Shown piece after piece: positions 16,950 to 26,100 of a stretch of 64,000 bases of DNA. The number at the start of each line of letters is the position of its first letter. Within the stretch, counting starts at the first letter, position 1. The notes beneath the pieces are model-generated. The model was not told the origin of the DNA. It made no database searches and saw nothing but the letters and a program-made list of their open reading frames with translations. The stretch lies in contig JAIXYN010000072.1 of assembly GCA_027490195.1 (NCBI GenBank), positions 1 to 64,000 of the forward strand. The letters are read 5' to 3'. The translations under genes and the position numbers were made by a program. Source of the stretch: Verrucomicrobiaceae bacterium. GTDB lineage: Bacteria; Verrucomicrobiota; Verrucomicrobiia; Verrucomicrobiales; Verrucomicrobiaceae.

Positions 16950-17687
16950 TTAGGCCCCTTTCTCAGCTTCCGCCTTCGCCTTCTCTTCGTGAAACCATTC
17001 GCAAAGTTTCTGACCTAGCCGTGACCAATGATAACTATAGAGGCCCTTTGATGGAGCTACATCGTAACCGATGAGGCCCAAATCGATCAAGCGGTCGGTT
17101 GCGTGTGGTAACTCATCGAACGCGAAATTGGACTGCTGACCAAATTTATCGATGATCGCGCCACAATCGCGTGTCAGTCGCCGCTTCGCTCTCTCTAATG
17201 CGTGATGTTTCGCTGCGAGCGCGACAGCGATGAATTTTTTGATGTCCTTGGAAAATTTGCCTTTCGATTCTTCGCTTTCGGAGTCGTAGACAACCGGGAA
17301 ACGACGGTGTCGAAGGTCAAATGGTAGATCTTCGGGCTTTCCGCCATAGCCTTTGTTGAATACGAGGATGATTCTATCCCAGCCAATCGCTTCCGAGGCG
17401 AATCCAAGTTCAAGAAGAACATTGGGATTCTGGAGCGGACGATCTCCCTCAGTCTTACCAACATGAGTAACATCAAAGACGGCTACCGAGGCATGCGTTA
17501 TCTTATCGAAAATGGTAGCTGGAATGTCTGGTGTCCCCGCCACTCCAAGCGTTGCCTCATCGTATCGTAACGATTCCTCCAGATCAGTTGAATCGTTTAG
17601 CGCTGCCTTGAGGGCATTTCGTAGCCAATACCGGTTCTTGGCCTCATCAAGGTCTGAGTGCCACGAATAGAATAATGTGTCATTCAT
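16950..17687 (-). CDS. TIR-like (CAP12/PF10137-type) domain protein
   Basis: 245 residues from the ATG at 17687 (MNDTLFYSWHSD); the open frame extends upstream without credible protein features. The N-terminal ~155 residues look like a TIR-like nucleotide-base hydrolase domain: LFYSWHSD strand, ASVAVFDVTHV, then N-P-N-V-x-x-E-L-G (88-95) with candidate catalytic Glu93, and ILVFNKGYG...LPFDLRHRRFP. The C-terminal ~90 residues are helical and look winged-helix-like (ATDRLIDLGLIGYDVAPSKG). Such domains degrade NAD+ or act as sensors or effectors in anti-phage systems. It lies 166 bases downstream of the ABC-3C ATPase on the same strand in the same lower-GC island, so it may be an extra effector of that system or an independent defence gene. 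Confidence 0.72.
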   Translation of the reverse strand: MNDTLFYSWHSDLDEAKNRYWLRNALKAALNDSTDLEESLRYDEATLGVAGTPDIPATIFDKITHASVAVFDVTHVGKTEGDRPLQNPNVLLELGFASEAIGWDRIILVFNKGYGGKPEDLPFDLRHRRFPVVYDSESEESKGKFSKDIKKFIAVALAAKHHALERAKRRLTRDCGAIIDKFGQQSNFAFDELPHATDRLIDLGLIGYDVAPSKGLYSYHWSRLGQKLCEWFHEEKAKAEAEKGA

Positions 17688-17853
17688 TGGGATAACGTTA
17701 AGAGAAAAAATGGCGGGCGGAACGCATCGGCCCAGCGTTTGCGTGAATGCCGGACAAACGAAACACAGGTCAGACAGGGCAAGCGGAGTAACCAAGCATG
17801 GCAAGCTAAGTCAAGGCTTGAGGAGAATGGCAGTCACATTATGTGAGGCCACG

Positions 17854-19695
17854 CTAAGCAGGAAAGAAGCCAGTTCTTGGCTGTCTTGGATTGCCTGAAA
17901 ACGTAATGTGATTGATCTTCGAAATAAGAGGCGAGGGTACCTCAGTATTTTCGATGATCACATACTGCTCGTTGGCTGGTCTATTCGCAAGATCTGCATA
18001 GAAAGCATCTTGAACTTCGTGGCTGACTCGGGCCTCTCCGTTCTCATTTTCGGTGATTCCCTTGAAAGGATTCAACGGTGAGTCCAATACAACAAAACCG
18101 GGATGTGGCAGTCCGGCTGCAATGCAGTAGCGCATGATGCTGATCGTAAAAGCAGCATGAGTCAGAGCACGATGTCCCTTGCCGAGCCCACCTCGATCTT
18201 GACCGTTCACGATCATGTCGAAGGTCTTCTCATCGAAACCCACATCGGACGAAATATCAAAACGCCATGCTCGAAGTGTATCGGTGACCGTTTTGCAAAA
18301 TTCTGTGATGGAGCCAGATGGCACCTTTTCAGGCTGAGGAGGTTTAGGAACTGACCGCTTCTTCTGCTTCTCCAGTTCCATTTGCTCAATTCGCAACCTG
18401 TCCAACGATGACTGGGCATCCTTGGCCCTTACCATTTCGGCTCGCGCATTCATCATGTGTTTAAGTTGGTCGGCAGAAGTGGTGACCTGAGGCTTGAGAA
18501 GCTCCGCGATTTCCCGGTCTATTTGTTGGAGAGATACAGATAGCGACTCAATCTCGCCTTCCTGTTCCGTTTGTTCACTCCGGAGCGAAGCGAGCGTGTC
18601 GTCCAGGTCCGTTTTCAATCGTTCCAGTTTTGCAAGTTCACTTCGGGCAGCCGCCTCATAGGTCTCGATGGAATCATCGGCATGGGCAGTGGCATGATCT
18701 GGCATCATGCCACACACGGCACAGTGACCTCCAGGCAAGCGTTCAAATGCATGTCCTGCTTCCAGGGTTGCCTCGATCCGTTCGGTGTCGGTGTCATAGA
18801 ATGACCTTAAAATGCCGAACTGTTTGATCCGTTCACCAATGCTCTTCAGCCGGTCAGAAGTTGCAATCACCGACTGACGAGTCGTCAGTCGCTTTGCCTC
18901 AAGTTCTATCACTCGCCCCTTGGCTACAGTTACAACTGATGTGGCATCCTCAATGGCGAGGTCGATAGCTGCAATTTTCGAATCTGGAGTTTGACCTTGA
19001 TCATTGAACGGACTCAAAGCCGCCTGAAGGCGGGCAACCTCTTTCTCAATCCAGTCGATCTTTCCGTCGATCTGAAGGTCGCGGTTCTTTTTGTTTGGAG
19101 CGACGACGATGTTGGTTTCGTCACCTAGCCCTGTGACCATGACGTTGAAGGCACGCTGGTCCGAGGGGATCGAATCACGCTGTCCAAGCGTTGCAGGTGA
19201 ATGTTCAGCAATGATCCGATTCTCGTCCACCATTGTAAGGTGCGCGACATTCCTAAAGGTGAATGCCTTGCGTTCCAGATATTGGTTCTTGAATAGTTTC
19301 AAGCCTGCCATGCCCGTGAGACTCAATAGCCAAGCTGACAGTGATTTTTTGTCGTCATGGGACTCAAGCAGCTCCTCTGCTCCAAGAAACTGAGCGACCC
19401 CGGAGACATATGGGCTAACAGTGATCTTGCCGCCGTCCAGTCTTCTGGAGAGTGCATATTCGTTGCCGTCATCGACGGCCAGAAGGAGCTGTGCTGTCTT
19501 ATAGCCTTCGGCCTGCTTCGGACGTTTGTGAAGCTTCCCTGCACCCAAGCAAAAGTCGATGGCTTGGAAAATGTAGCTCTTTCCAGTGCCTGTGGCTCCG
19601 ATTATTGCATTCAGTCCAGGTTGCAAAGGAACACTCGCGGGCAATTTGCCAGGACCTTCAACCGTCAGACCACGAAGTGATAGATGAGATGCCAT
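17854..19695 (-). CDS. ABC-3C system ATPase (SMC/Rad50-like)
   Basis: 613 residues. Walker A GATGTGKS (33-40), long coiled coils (about 205-320 and 340-450) separated by a Rad50-like hook C-A-V-C (325-328), a signature-like GGLGKGHRAL (502-511) and Walker B FVVLDSP (534-540). This is the ATPase layout of ABC-three-component conflict systems. Its ATG (19693-19695) follows the stop of the MC2 gene by one base (TGATATG on the coding strand), so translation is probably coupled. Expected role: sensing of DNA or invading-element structures and ATP-driven activation of the nuclease partner. It is cytoplasmic, with no signal peptide. Confidence 0.85.
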   Translation of the reverse strand: MASHLSLRGLTVEGPGKLPASVPLQPGLNAIIGATGTGKSYIFQAIDFCLGAGKLHKRPKQAEGYKTAQLLLAVDDGNEYALSRRLDGGKITVSPYVSGVAQFLGAEELLESHDDKKSLSAWLLSLTGMAGLKLFKNQYLERKAFTFRNVAHLTMVDENRIIAEHSPATLGQRDSIPSDQRAFNVMVTGLGDETNIVVAPNKKNRDLQIDGKIDWIEKEVARLQAALSPFNDQGQTPDSKIAAIDLAIEDATSVVTVAKGRVIELEAKRLTTRQSVIATSDRLKSIGERIKQFGILRSFYDTDTERIEATLEAGHAFERLPGGHCAVCGMMPDHATAHADDSIETYEAAARSELAKLERLKTDLDDTLASLRSEQTEQEGEIESLSVSLQQIDREIAELLKPQVTTSADQLKHMMNARAEMVRAKDAQSSLDRLRIEQMELEKQKKRSVPKPPQPEKVPSGSITEFCKTVTDTLRAWRFDISSDVGFDEKTFDMIVNGQDRGGLGKGHRALTHAAFTISIMRYCIAAGLPHPGFVVLDSPLNPFKGITENENGEARVSHEVQDAFYADLANRPANEQYVIIENTEVPSPLISKINHITFSGNPRQPRTGFFPA

Positions 19696-19696
19696 A

Positions 19697-20221
19697 TCAA
19701 TGGGATTCGGTTAGGGCCAATGTGGTTGGGCTGAACTCCGCACCCCATTGCTGAAATTGGCTTTTCAGCTTGGAGGCCAATTCTTGCGTCGGCATCAGTG
19801 CATACTTTGATGCAATCCACTTTGCAGAAAGTTTCAGATGTTGCGTGTAAGCAGACTGAAGATCGTTCAGGAAAGCCAAAGACCAAGTGCCAGCTCGGTA
19901 AACAATGCCGCTTGGCGTTACCGAACACTCCACGATAGATTTGCTCAGCATCATAGCCAAACCTTGCTCTACCAGCGGACGCCTCAGATGCAACTCGCTG
20001 GCCCGGTAAGGATGTTGAGGGTGGACGCTTGGTGGCCCGTCATCCATGTCACTAGAGTGAACAAGAAGGTAATCGAGTTGAATCAATTGCTGGAGATCGC
20101 GCTCTTCAGGATAGATCTCACTCAATATGATAGCAATGCGAAGGCCACACTCGATTGGCGAGTTGAAAACTCGCTTCCAAGCCTCGGGGTTAGATGACCA
20201 GATGGGGGCTACAGCTTCCAT
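19697..20221 (-). CDS. ABC-3C system middle component 2 (MC2)
   Basis: 174 residues. I recognise the middle component 2 family of ABC-three-component systems from FNSPIECGLRIAIILSEIYP, LQQLIQLDYLLVHSSDMDDG, the SVHPQHPYRASELHLRRPLV block and the SAKWIASKYALMPTQEL end. The fold is predicted to be winged-helix-like and to bridge the ATPase and the effector-carrying C-terminal protein. Its start overlaps the end of the REase-CTD gene by 13 bases and its stop is one base from the ATPase start, so the three genes are clearly one unit. Confidence 0.85.
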   Translation of the reverse strand: MEAVAPIWSSNPEAWKRVFNSPIECGLRIAIILSEIYPEERDLQQLIQLDYLLVHSSDMDDGPPSVHPQHPYRASELHLRRPLVEQGLAMMLSKSIVECSVTPSGIVYRAGTWSLAFLNDLQSAYTQHLKLSAKWIASKYALMPTQELASKLKSQFQQWGAEFSPTTLALTESH

Positions 20222-21261
20222 GTCAGTTGATCTTCATTTGCTAGGTGATGACATGTTCCTTTACGGTCTGCGGGACCGGGCCCGATTCGACTCGCTATAG
20301 CACTCAGCTGAATTTGGACTGCTCTGTCAGTTGTGGCTGTGAGCCTATCCATCGCCGAAGGATGTGCTGAACCACAAATATCTTCCACCCCGACCAAGAT
20401 GTCGTTCTTGAATGATTCAAAAGCACCTGGAAGACACTCCCTGGTAAACCGCTGGAGGCCCTCGGCAGTGTAGAAGTGCTCCCTCGCCCTTTTGAAGTGG
20501 CGGTAACGGACTGGGAACTTCTCAAGTGAGTTACGATCAACTATTTCCCCCTCAGCTTCCGAATAAACGCCAAACAACTGCTCTACGTATCGCTGCTCTT
20601 CTGGCGTCGGTTTGTCAGGCGGGATGGGGGCAGGCGGGCGATCAGGTAGTGGCAGTTCAAACTCGGCGTAGAACTGACGGCTGTTTACAAATTCGTTTAT
20701 GAGCTGATTCGACGGGACCCAGCCTACTCTGGACAAATCCAGGGATTCAACGTGTTCAAGAAGCATCCCCTCAAGAGGCACTTCATGCGTCGTAGTTATA
20801 CGGCGTCGGCAGTGTTTGTCCCAGTTCGCAATCAACTCCTTCTTCAACTCGTCAGGCCGAAGGATCAGTCTGTTAAGCTTCGGGCTAACATCCTGTGGGG
20901 CAGCGAACCTATAGCGGCGCGGCACAGAATATGTTCCATTCCAAGTGTAAAAACACAGTTTGCCGAGCTCTTCCCAAATTTGACTGGGCAAGAGAGGGCC
21001 GCCGTGGTGTTTGCACTGGTAGGCATCCCAAGGAACGGCGGATTCACTAGGCTCACCAAGATAGGCTGCGACATCGACGCCATGGTCGCCTGCCCCACTG
21101 ATGTTATGAATGACTTTGTAGCCCTCAGCCTCTTTCTTGATTTCTGCCCAAGTGGTCACGAACTTCTCCCACCTTTTATCGTCGTAGGTGCGGATGATGT
21201 CGTGAAGGGTAGGTCCCCTTGGACGAACTGTGTGTGAAGCTGAATCAGGACTGGACATCAT
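20209..21261 (-). CDS. ABC-3C effector: Mrr-like REase fused to C-terminal component
   Basis: 350 residues. Residues about 20-150 look like a PD-(D/E)xK nuclease: an acidic helix (WEKFVTTWAEIKKEAEGYK), then GAGDHGVDVAAYL with Asp63 and Y-Q-C-K-H with Gln82 and Lys84, the D...QxK arrangement of Mrr-like enzymes. The C-terminal ~200 residues would be the ABC-3C C-terminal component that carries the effector. The start overlaps the vapC stop as ATGA (21258-21261), and the end overlaps the MC2 start by 13 bases. Likely role: DNA cleavage on activation by the ATPase/MC2 part. Confidence 0.8.
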   Translation of the reverse strand: MMSSPDSASHTVRPRGPTLHDIIRTYDDKRWEKFVTTWAEIKKEAEGYKVIHNISGAGDHGVDVAAYLGEPSESAVPWDAYQCKHHGGPLLPSQIWEELGKLCFYTWNGTYSVPRRYRFAAPQDVSPKLNRLILRPDELKKELIANWDKHCRRRITTTHEVPLEGMLLEHVESLDLSRVGWVPSNQLINEFVNSRQFYAEFELPLPDRPPAPIPPDKPTPEEQRYVEQLFGVYSEAEGEIVDRNSLEKFPVRYRHFKRAREHFYTAEGLQRFTRECLPGAFESFKNDILVGVEDICGSAHPSAMDRLTATTDRAVQIQLSAIASRIGPGPADRKGTCHHLANEDQLTWKL

Positions 21262-21701
21262 TTCGCTGTTAGAGGATTCCAGACAATCTGAAATTCAAAG
21301 CCCCCAAAGTGCTTCTCATTCGCGGTGGCGAGGTGGGTGACGCCGTGGTGGCGGAGGGTGAAGGCGAGGCGGGCGTCGATGATGTGGCGGAAGCCGGTGG
21401 TCGTTTTGGCGGCCCAGTTCCAGAGGGGTTTGGCGACTTCGGGTTCGTAGTCGCCGAACTCCCAGGCGGGATTGACGCGGAGGGCATCGCAGAAGGCGGT
21501 GGCTTCCTTGGCGGTCTTGGGCTTTTTGAAGACGGACGGATTGCGAAGCTGCATGTAAAGCTCCACCAGCACGAGGCCGCAGAGCAGGAAGCGCTGCTTT
21601 CCCGATGCCTCCTCCTCAAAGAACCGCTGGGCGGACTCATGATAGGGCGAATCAGGGTTCGCCGCGTAGAGGAAGAGGTTCGTGTCAGCGGAGAGGATCA
21701 T
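21258..21701 (-). CDS. vapC: VapC-like PIN-domain toxin
   Basis: 147-residue PIN ribonuclease. It starts MILSADTNLFLYAANPDSPY, the PIN first acidic residue in a D-T-N-x-x motif; further acidic residues lie at LVLVELYMQL, IDARLAFTLRHHGVTHLATA and NEKHF. Toxins of this family cleave RNA (often tRNA or rRNA) and need Mg2+. Its ATG overlaps the antitoxin stop by 4 bases (ATGA, 21698-21701), and its own stop overlaps the start of the ABC-3C REase gene in the same ATGA manner, so it is translationally linked to both. Confidence 0.88.
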   Translation of the reverse strand: MILSADTNLFLYAANPDSPYHESAQRFFEEEASGKQRFLLCGLVLVELYMQLRNPSVFKKPKTAKEATAFCDALRVNPAWEFGDYEPEVAKPLWNWAAKTTTGFRHIIDARLAFTLRHHGVTHLATANEKHFGGFEFQIVWNPLTAK

Positions 21702-21949
21702 GAGCCGGAGCGCTGAAGGATGGCGTCGGCTTCAGGCCGCAGGCTGGCGGGATCCGTGAGGAAATCACCGCCGCAGTCGAGGGTGGGGAACCGCCAGACG
21801 GCCTTGGGCTTTGGGTTCTCGGGGAAGCGGGTGATGAAGTGCTCTGCCGCCTTGCGCATGACCTCCGAGAGCGACCAGTCCTGCTGCTCGGCGATCGCTT
21901 TGAGCCGCTGATAAAGCGGGTCGGGGAACTGGATTTGGGTCCGTGTCAT
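21698..21949 (-). CDS. vapB: VapB-like ribbon-helix-helix antitoxin
   Basis: 83 residues. The N-terminal half is a ribbon-helix-helix DNA-binding fold (TRTQIQFPDPLYQRLKAIAE, then WSLSEVMRKAAEHFI), the C-terminal half (LDCGGDFLTDPASLRPEADA) a flexible toxin-binding tail. It sits upstream of and overlaps vapC. It should bind the palindrome covering its own start codon and repress the whole downstream cluster, which includes the ABC-3C genes. No Shine-Dalgarno is visible; the promoter position suggests a leaderless message. Confidence 0.88.
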   Translation of the reverse strand: MTRTQIQFPDPLYQRLKAIAEQQDWSLSEVMRKAAEHFITRFPENPKPKAVWRFPTLDCGGDFLTDPASLRPEADAILQRSGS

Positions 21950-21985
21950 GATGTCTTTTATACATCATGACAACGATGCCGTCAA
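21944..21985 (-). promoter_or_regulatory. vapB promoter with overlapping palindromic operator
   Basis: Read on the minus strand: -35 TTGACG (21980-21985), 17-base spacer, -10 TATAAA (21957-21962). Seven bases after the -10 comes the vapB ATG, so the transcript should begin at or next to the start codon. A perfect inverted repeat with 11-base arms (TGTCATGATGT at 21944-21954 and ACATCATGACA at 21962-21972, 7-base spacer) covers the -10 and the start codon. This is the layout of a self-repressed toxin-antitoxin operon. Confidence 0.8.
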
Positions 21986-22028
21986 ACTGTCGGCAGCAGG
22001 CTGCTTGCGCAGAGTGCGCCTCACGGCA

Positions 22029-22958
22029 TCACGGCTTCGGAAGCGGAACCCGGGCTTTTGGAGCGGGTTTGGGGTCAAGGTTCTGTTTCAAATCTTCCTC
22101 GGTGACCACGGACTCCACGCCATTGGCGGGGACGGCTGCTTTCGCGGTCCAAAGGATCGCGTTGAGCACCAGCTTGCGCTGATCGTTGTTGGCCCAGCCC
22201 TTGTGAAAATGGCCGCCGGTGAAGCCAAAGCCTCTGCCTCCGCCGGTCCGCTCTGCCGCCCACGCGACGTGTTGGGGGACCTTGTTTGCTACATCCTTTC
22301 GGACATCGGGATTGCCAGAGCGCATGCCATCAGGACGGCTCATGGTGGAGTCCGGTGGCACGGCGGTTAAGATCGGCCTCACGGACGCCAGGCCCTCGCG
22401 GAAACGCATGTGGAAATACCACTCGTCATTGGTTGAAAAGGGATGCACGCCGCTGGTGATCGGGTGCTCGGGCAACGTCTTGAAGTCCGCCTGCCAGTGC
22501 GGATTCACACTCCAACTCGGGTCACAGTATCCACCCATCCAATCCAGAAACTCAGCCTCGCCCTTGTTCTTGGGCACCTCAGTGGCCCAGTGCAATGCCA
22601 TAAAACCACAGCCACGCTTCATCTCCACGGAGAGCTGCTGAAGGTGATCCCCCTGCAAGGCCGGATGCATGGTGAATCCATCCGCATAAATCAAAATGGT
22701 GTCGGCGGATTTGATCTCTTCTTCCGCTGGCCATTCGGCGTTCAAATGCACTTTCACCTCCACCAAATCCGGCACCCCGGCCCGGAGACATTTCGCCAAC
22801 AACTGGACGCCTGCGTTGTGTTCGTGAGCTCCGGGACCGTGGCTCTGCTTTCCAGCGATGAGCACGATGTTCTTTTTTTCAGCGGCAGGCGCGGAGAGCT
22901 GAAAGAGCGCTAATCCAAAGGTGATCGAGAGCAGGGAGGTACAAAATGAATGATTCAT
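22029..22958 (-). CDS. ThuA-domain exported protein
   Basis: 309 residues, signal peptide MNHSFCTSLLSITFGLALFQ...APA. The body is a ThuA (trehalose-utilisation, class I glutamine-amidotransferase-like) domain: KKNIVLIAGKQSHGPGAHEH, AEEEIKSADTILIYADG, GFMALHWATEVPK, HPITSGVHPFSTNDEWYFHM and GRGFGFTGGHFHKGWANNDQ. ThuA proteins in PVC bacteria accompany PVC dehydrogenases and probably act on sugars. It lies 222 bases downstream of the PmoA-dehydrogenase fusion. Its last codons (VPLPKP) and the DNA just past the stop nearly match the end of that fusion gene. Enzymatic function uncertain. Confidence 0.85.
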   Translation of the reverse strand: MNHSFCTSLLSITFGLALFQLSAPAAEKKNIVLIAGKQSHGPGAHEHNAGVQLLAKCLRAGVPDLVEVKVHLNAEWPAEEEIKSADTILIYADGFTMHPALQGDHLQQLSVEMKRGCGFMALHWATEVPKNKGEAEFLDWMGGYCDPSWSVNPHWQADFKTLPEHPITSGVHPFSTNDEWYFHMRFREGLASVRPILTAVPPDSTMSRPDGMRSGNPDVRKDVANKVPQHVAWAAERTGGGRGFGFTGGHFHKGWANNDQRKLVLNAILWTAKAAVPANGVESVVTEEDLKQNLDPKPAPKARVPLPKP

Positions 22959-23041
22959 GGGCGTTAGTGTGGTGTTTCAGGAGGTCCTGTATTGGTGAGG
23001 ATGAGGTTGGGCTGCGACGCCCCTAGAGTGAGTAAGCCTCA

Positions 23042-23100
23042 CTCCTTCCAGCCTTCACGTGCGGTTTGGCTGAGGAAGTGACGACGGCTGATCACTGAAA
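23042..23100 (-). pseudogene. Short Tat-leader fragment
   Basis: Between the ThuA gene and the PmoA fusion the minus strand reads VISRRHFLSQTAREGWKE and then stops. R-R-H-F-L-x-x-x-A is the start of the twin-arginine leaders of DUF1501/DUF1552 proteins in this window. Probably a remnant of such a gene. The rest of 22959-23180 shows nothing else recognisable. Confidence 0.35.
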
Positions 23101-23180
23101 GAGGGCGTTGCCGGCTTTGAGCCAGAGGTTGCGCGTAGAGCACGGGATTGATGCAATCCTGAAGCAGCAATTCCAAGGCA

Positions 23181-26100
23181 TCACGGCTTCGGCAGCGGCA
23201 CCTGCGCGGTGGTGCGGAGGTAGGCGATGAGGTCGCGGACTTCGTCCTCTTTGAGGGTTTTGAGGAGGCCTTCGGGCATCATGGAGATGGGTGATTTTTC
23301 GCGGGAGAGGATTTCGGATTTGGTGACGACGCTGTCCTGACCGACGAGGCGGAGGGTGAGCTGCTGATTGTCTTCCGCTGCGACCATGCCGGCGAGGGTG
23401 CGGCCATCGCGAGTGGTGACGGTGACAAGCTGATAGCTCTCCTGCATGACTTCGCTGGGATTGAGGATCTGGGCGAGGATGTAGTCGAGATTGGCGCGAT
23501 TGGAGCCGGTAAGATCAGGGCCGACATTGCCACCGGCGCCGTAGAGCATGTGGCAGGCGATGCAGGTGCGCTCAAAGACGGCGCGGCCACGGCCCACACT
23601 GGCTTTGGCAAGCACGGCATCGGTGAGCATGGCTTTGTACTTGGCCATCTCCGCCTGCTTGTCGCTGGCGAGCTGGGTGATGGGGCCCCAGAACTCCACG
23701 AAGGAGGGGCCGATCACGCGGTAGAGCTGGCGTGCGTCAAAGGCGCTGACATCGGTCTTCGGAATGGTGTTCTTCTTCAACTCAGCGACGAGGGCCTGCG
23801 CGGTGCTGCGGCGTGCGGAGAGCGTGAGGATGACTTCGGTTTTCTCGGCAGCGGGAAGCTTGGCGTAGAGCTTGATCAATGCTGGCGCGATCTGCGGGGC
23901 ATCGAATGAAGCGAGGGCGCGGATGGCATTGCGGCGCAGCGCGGGTTCATCCAGCAGGGACAGCACCACGGGCAGCGCTGCGGCATAGGCATCGCGGGCA
24001 AAGGCGGTGAGGATTTGCTGGCGGCGCTCGATGGGGGCGGCTGTGTCCTTGAGCACGGCAAGCTGGGCGGCGGCGGCCTTGGCATCGCCAAAGAGCTGGC
24101 CTATCTGCGCGGCGAAGTCGCTGAGCTTCGCATCCTGGGTGGCAGAGAGCGCGGTCATGGCGGCGTCCCAGTTCGCGGGCTTCGTGACCACATTGCGGCC
24201 CAGCGATTTGAGGCCATCACGCACGCCTTCCACTAGGCTGAGTCGCAGGGCGGTGTCGCTGCTGCTCTGCAGCGCGGCGGCCACGGGCTCAAGCTGTTTG
24301 GCGGCGATGGCGCGGCGGGCGATGTATTGTGCGAGCATGGGCATCTTGCTGTGAGATGCGAGTGCCATGGCACGCGTGGCATCGGCTTCCACCAGCGGCT
24401 CGATGCCGAACCAGATCATCTTTGGCATATTGTGATCCGCCACATCCTCGGCGTGATTGACGAGATGCTGCGCGATGGCCCAGCGATCTGCCAGCGGCAT
24501 GCGCTGAAGGACCGATGCCAGGTAGAGGCGCACGATGGGAGAGCTGTCCTTCTCCGCCATGGTGGCAAACTTGGCCAAAGCTGCGGTGCTGCAGGCGCGG
24601 TCTTCGCCAAGAAGCTGAATGGCCCAGCCGCGAATGTAGGGCTCGGCATGATCCAGCAGAGGGAGGAGGCGATCTGCCGGGAGGTTTTGCGTGATGTGCA
24701 ATGCCCAGAGTGCGCGGAGCTGATGCGCGGAGGTTTTTGACTGTGCGAAGAGCTCCCAGAGCTTGGCAGGCACGGCGGCATCGAGGCGGCCAGCGGCGGC
24801 GCGCTGCTGCAGAAGCACGCGGGCACGGCGGCTGTACCAGTCATTGCGATGCGTCAGCAGGCCGACGAGTTCGAGGTCCGACTGCGAGGCGAGATTGATG
24901 CCGGTTTTTCCAGGAAGGCCCTTCGGCGCGAGGCGGTAGATGCGGCCGGTGTCTTTGTCGTGCGTGGCATTGCCGCAGATTTCGGTGTCATGCCAGTCGA
25001 GCACGTAGGCTGCGCCATCGGGACCGATCTCCATGCTGAAACCCACCCAGGCATTGTCATTGGCAAAGAGCGGCTCATTGCCGTGGTGGCCGATGAAGCC
25101 CGAGCCGCTGGGTTTGAGGATGTCGGTGATGACATCGTGCTCATGGAGATTGGCCATGAGGATGCGGTCGCGGTATTCCTTGGGGAATTCATCCGCCAGA
25201 TACACGCGTGCGCCGCCATGAGCGGAGCGATGGCGATGATCGGCGATGGTCTTGATGTCATCAAAGACATAAGGATTGATGTGGCTGCCGCCCTGGCGGT
25301 GGTAGATGCCGCCTGGTATGACGTGCCAGAGATGCGGTATGACGCAGGCGGTGATGAAGCACTGGCCGTGGTCATCGAAGTCGAGTCCCCATGGATTGCT
25401 GAAACCGTGGGAGACGATTTCGAAGCGATCCTTGGTGGGATGGTAACGCCACACGCCGCCATCGATGTACTGGCCATCCTTTACGGGCATCTCGATGGGG
25501 AAGGGGTCGCCTTTGCGGAGGATCTTGCCGCCATCGGCGGGCTTGCCCACGGTGGAGCGGGTGGCGAAACCCTGACAGCCATAGAGCCAGCCATCCGGGC
25601 CCCAGGTGAAGCTGTTGAAGACTTCATGGCGATCCTGAATGCCCCAGCCGGTGAGGCGTATTTCGAGGGGGCCATCGGCTTTGTCGTCTTGATTTTTGTC
25701 GGGCACGTACAGCAGATTGGGCGGTGCGCCGAGCCAGAGGCCATCAAAGCCCACCGCGATGGCGGAGGGGAAGGGGATGTCTTCGAGGAAGACTTTGCGC
25801 GTGTCAAATTTTCCATCGCCATTGGTGTCTTCGAGAATGAGGATGCGGCTGTTGCCATCGGCGGAGAAGCCGGCGCTGCGGGTTTCATAGTCACGATTTT
25901 CCGCGACCCAAAGTCGGCCACGGTCATCCCAGCAGAACGCCATCGGCTGCGTGATCATGGGTTCGGTGGCGGCCAGTTTGGCTTCGAAGCCTTCAGGCAC
26001 CGTCATCTTTGCCACGGCTTGCTCACCGGTGAGGAAGGCGGCCTGCTTGCCCTCGGCCTTGGCGATGCCCCACATCACGGCGTCCGAGCCTTGGCCGGTG

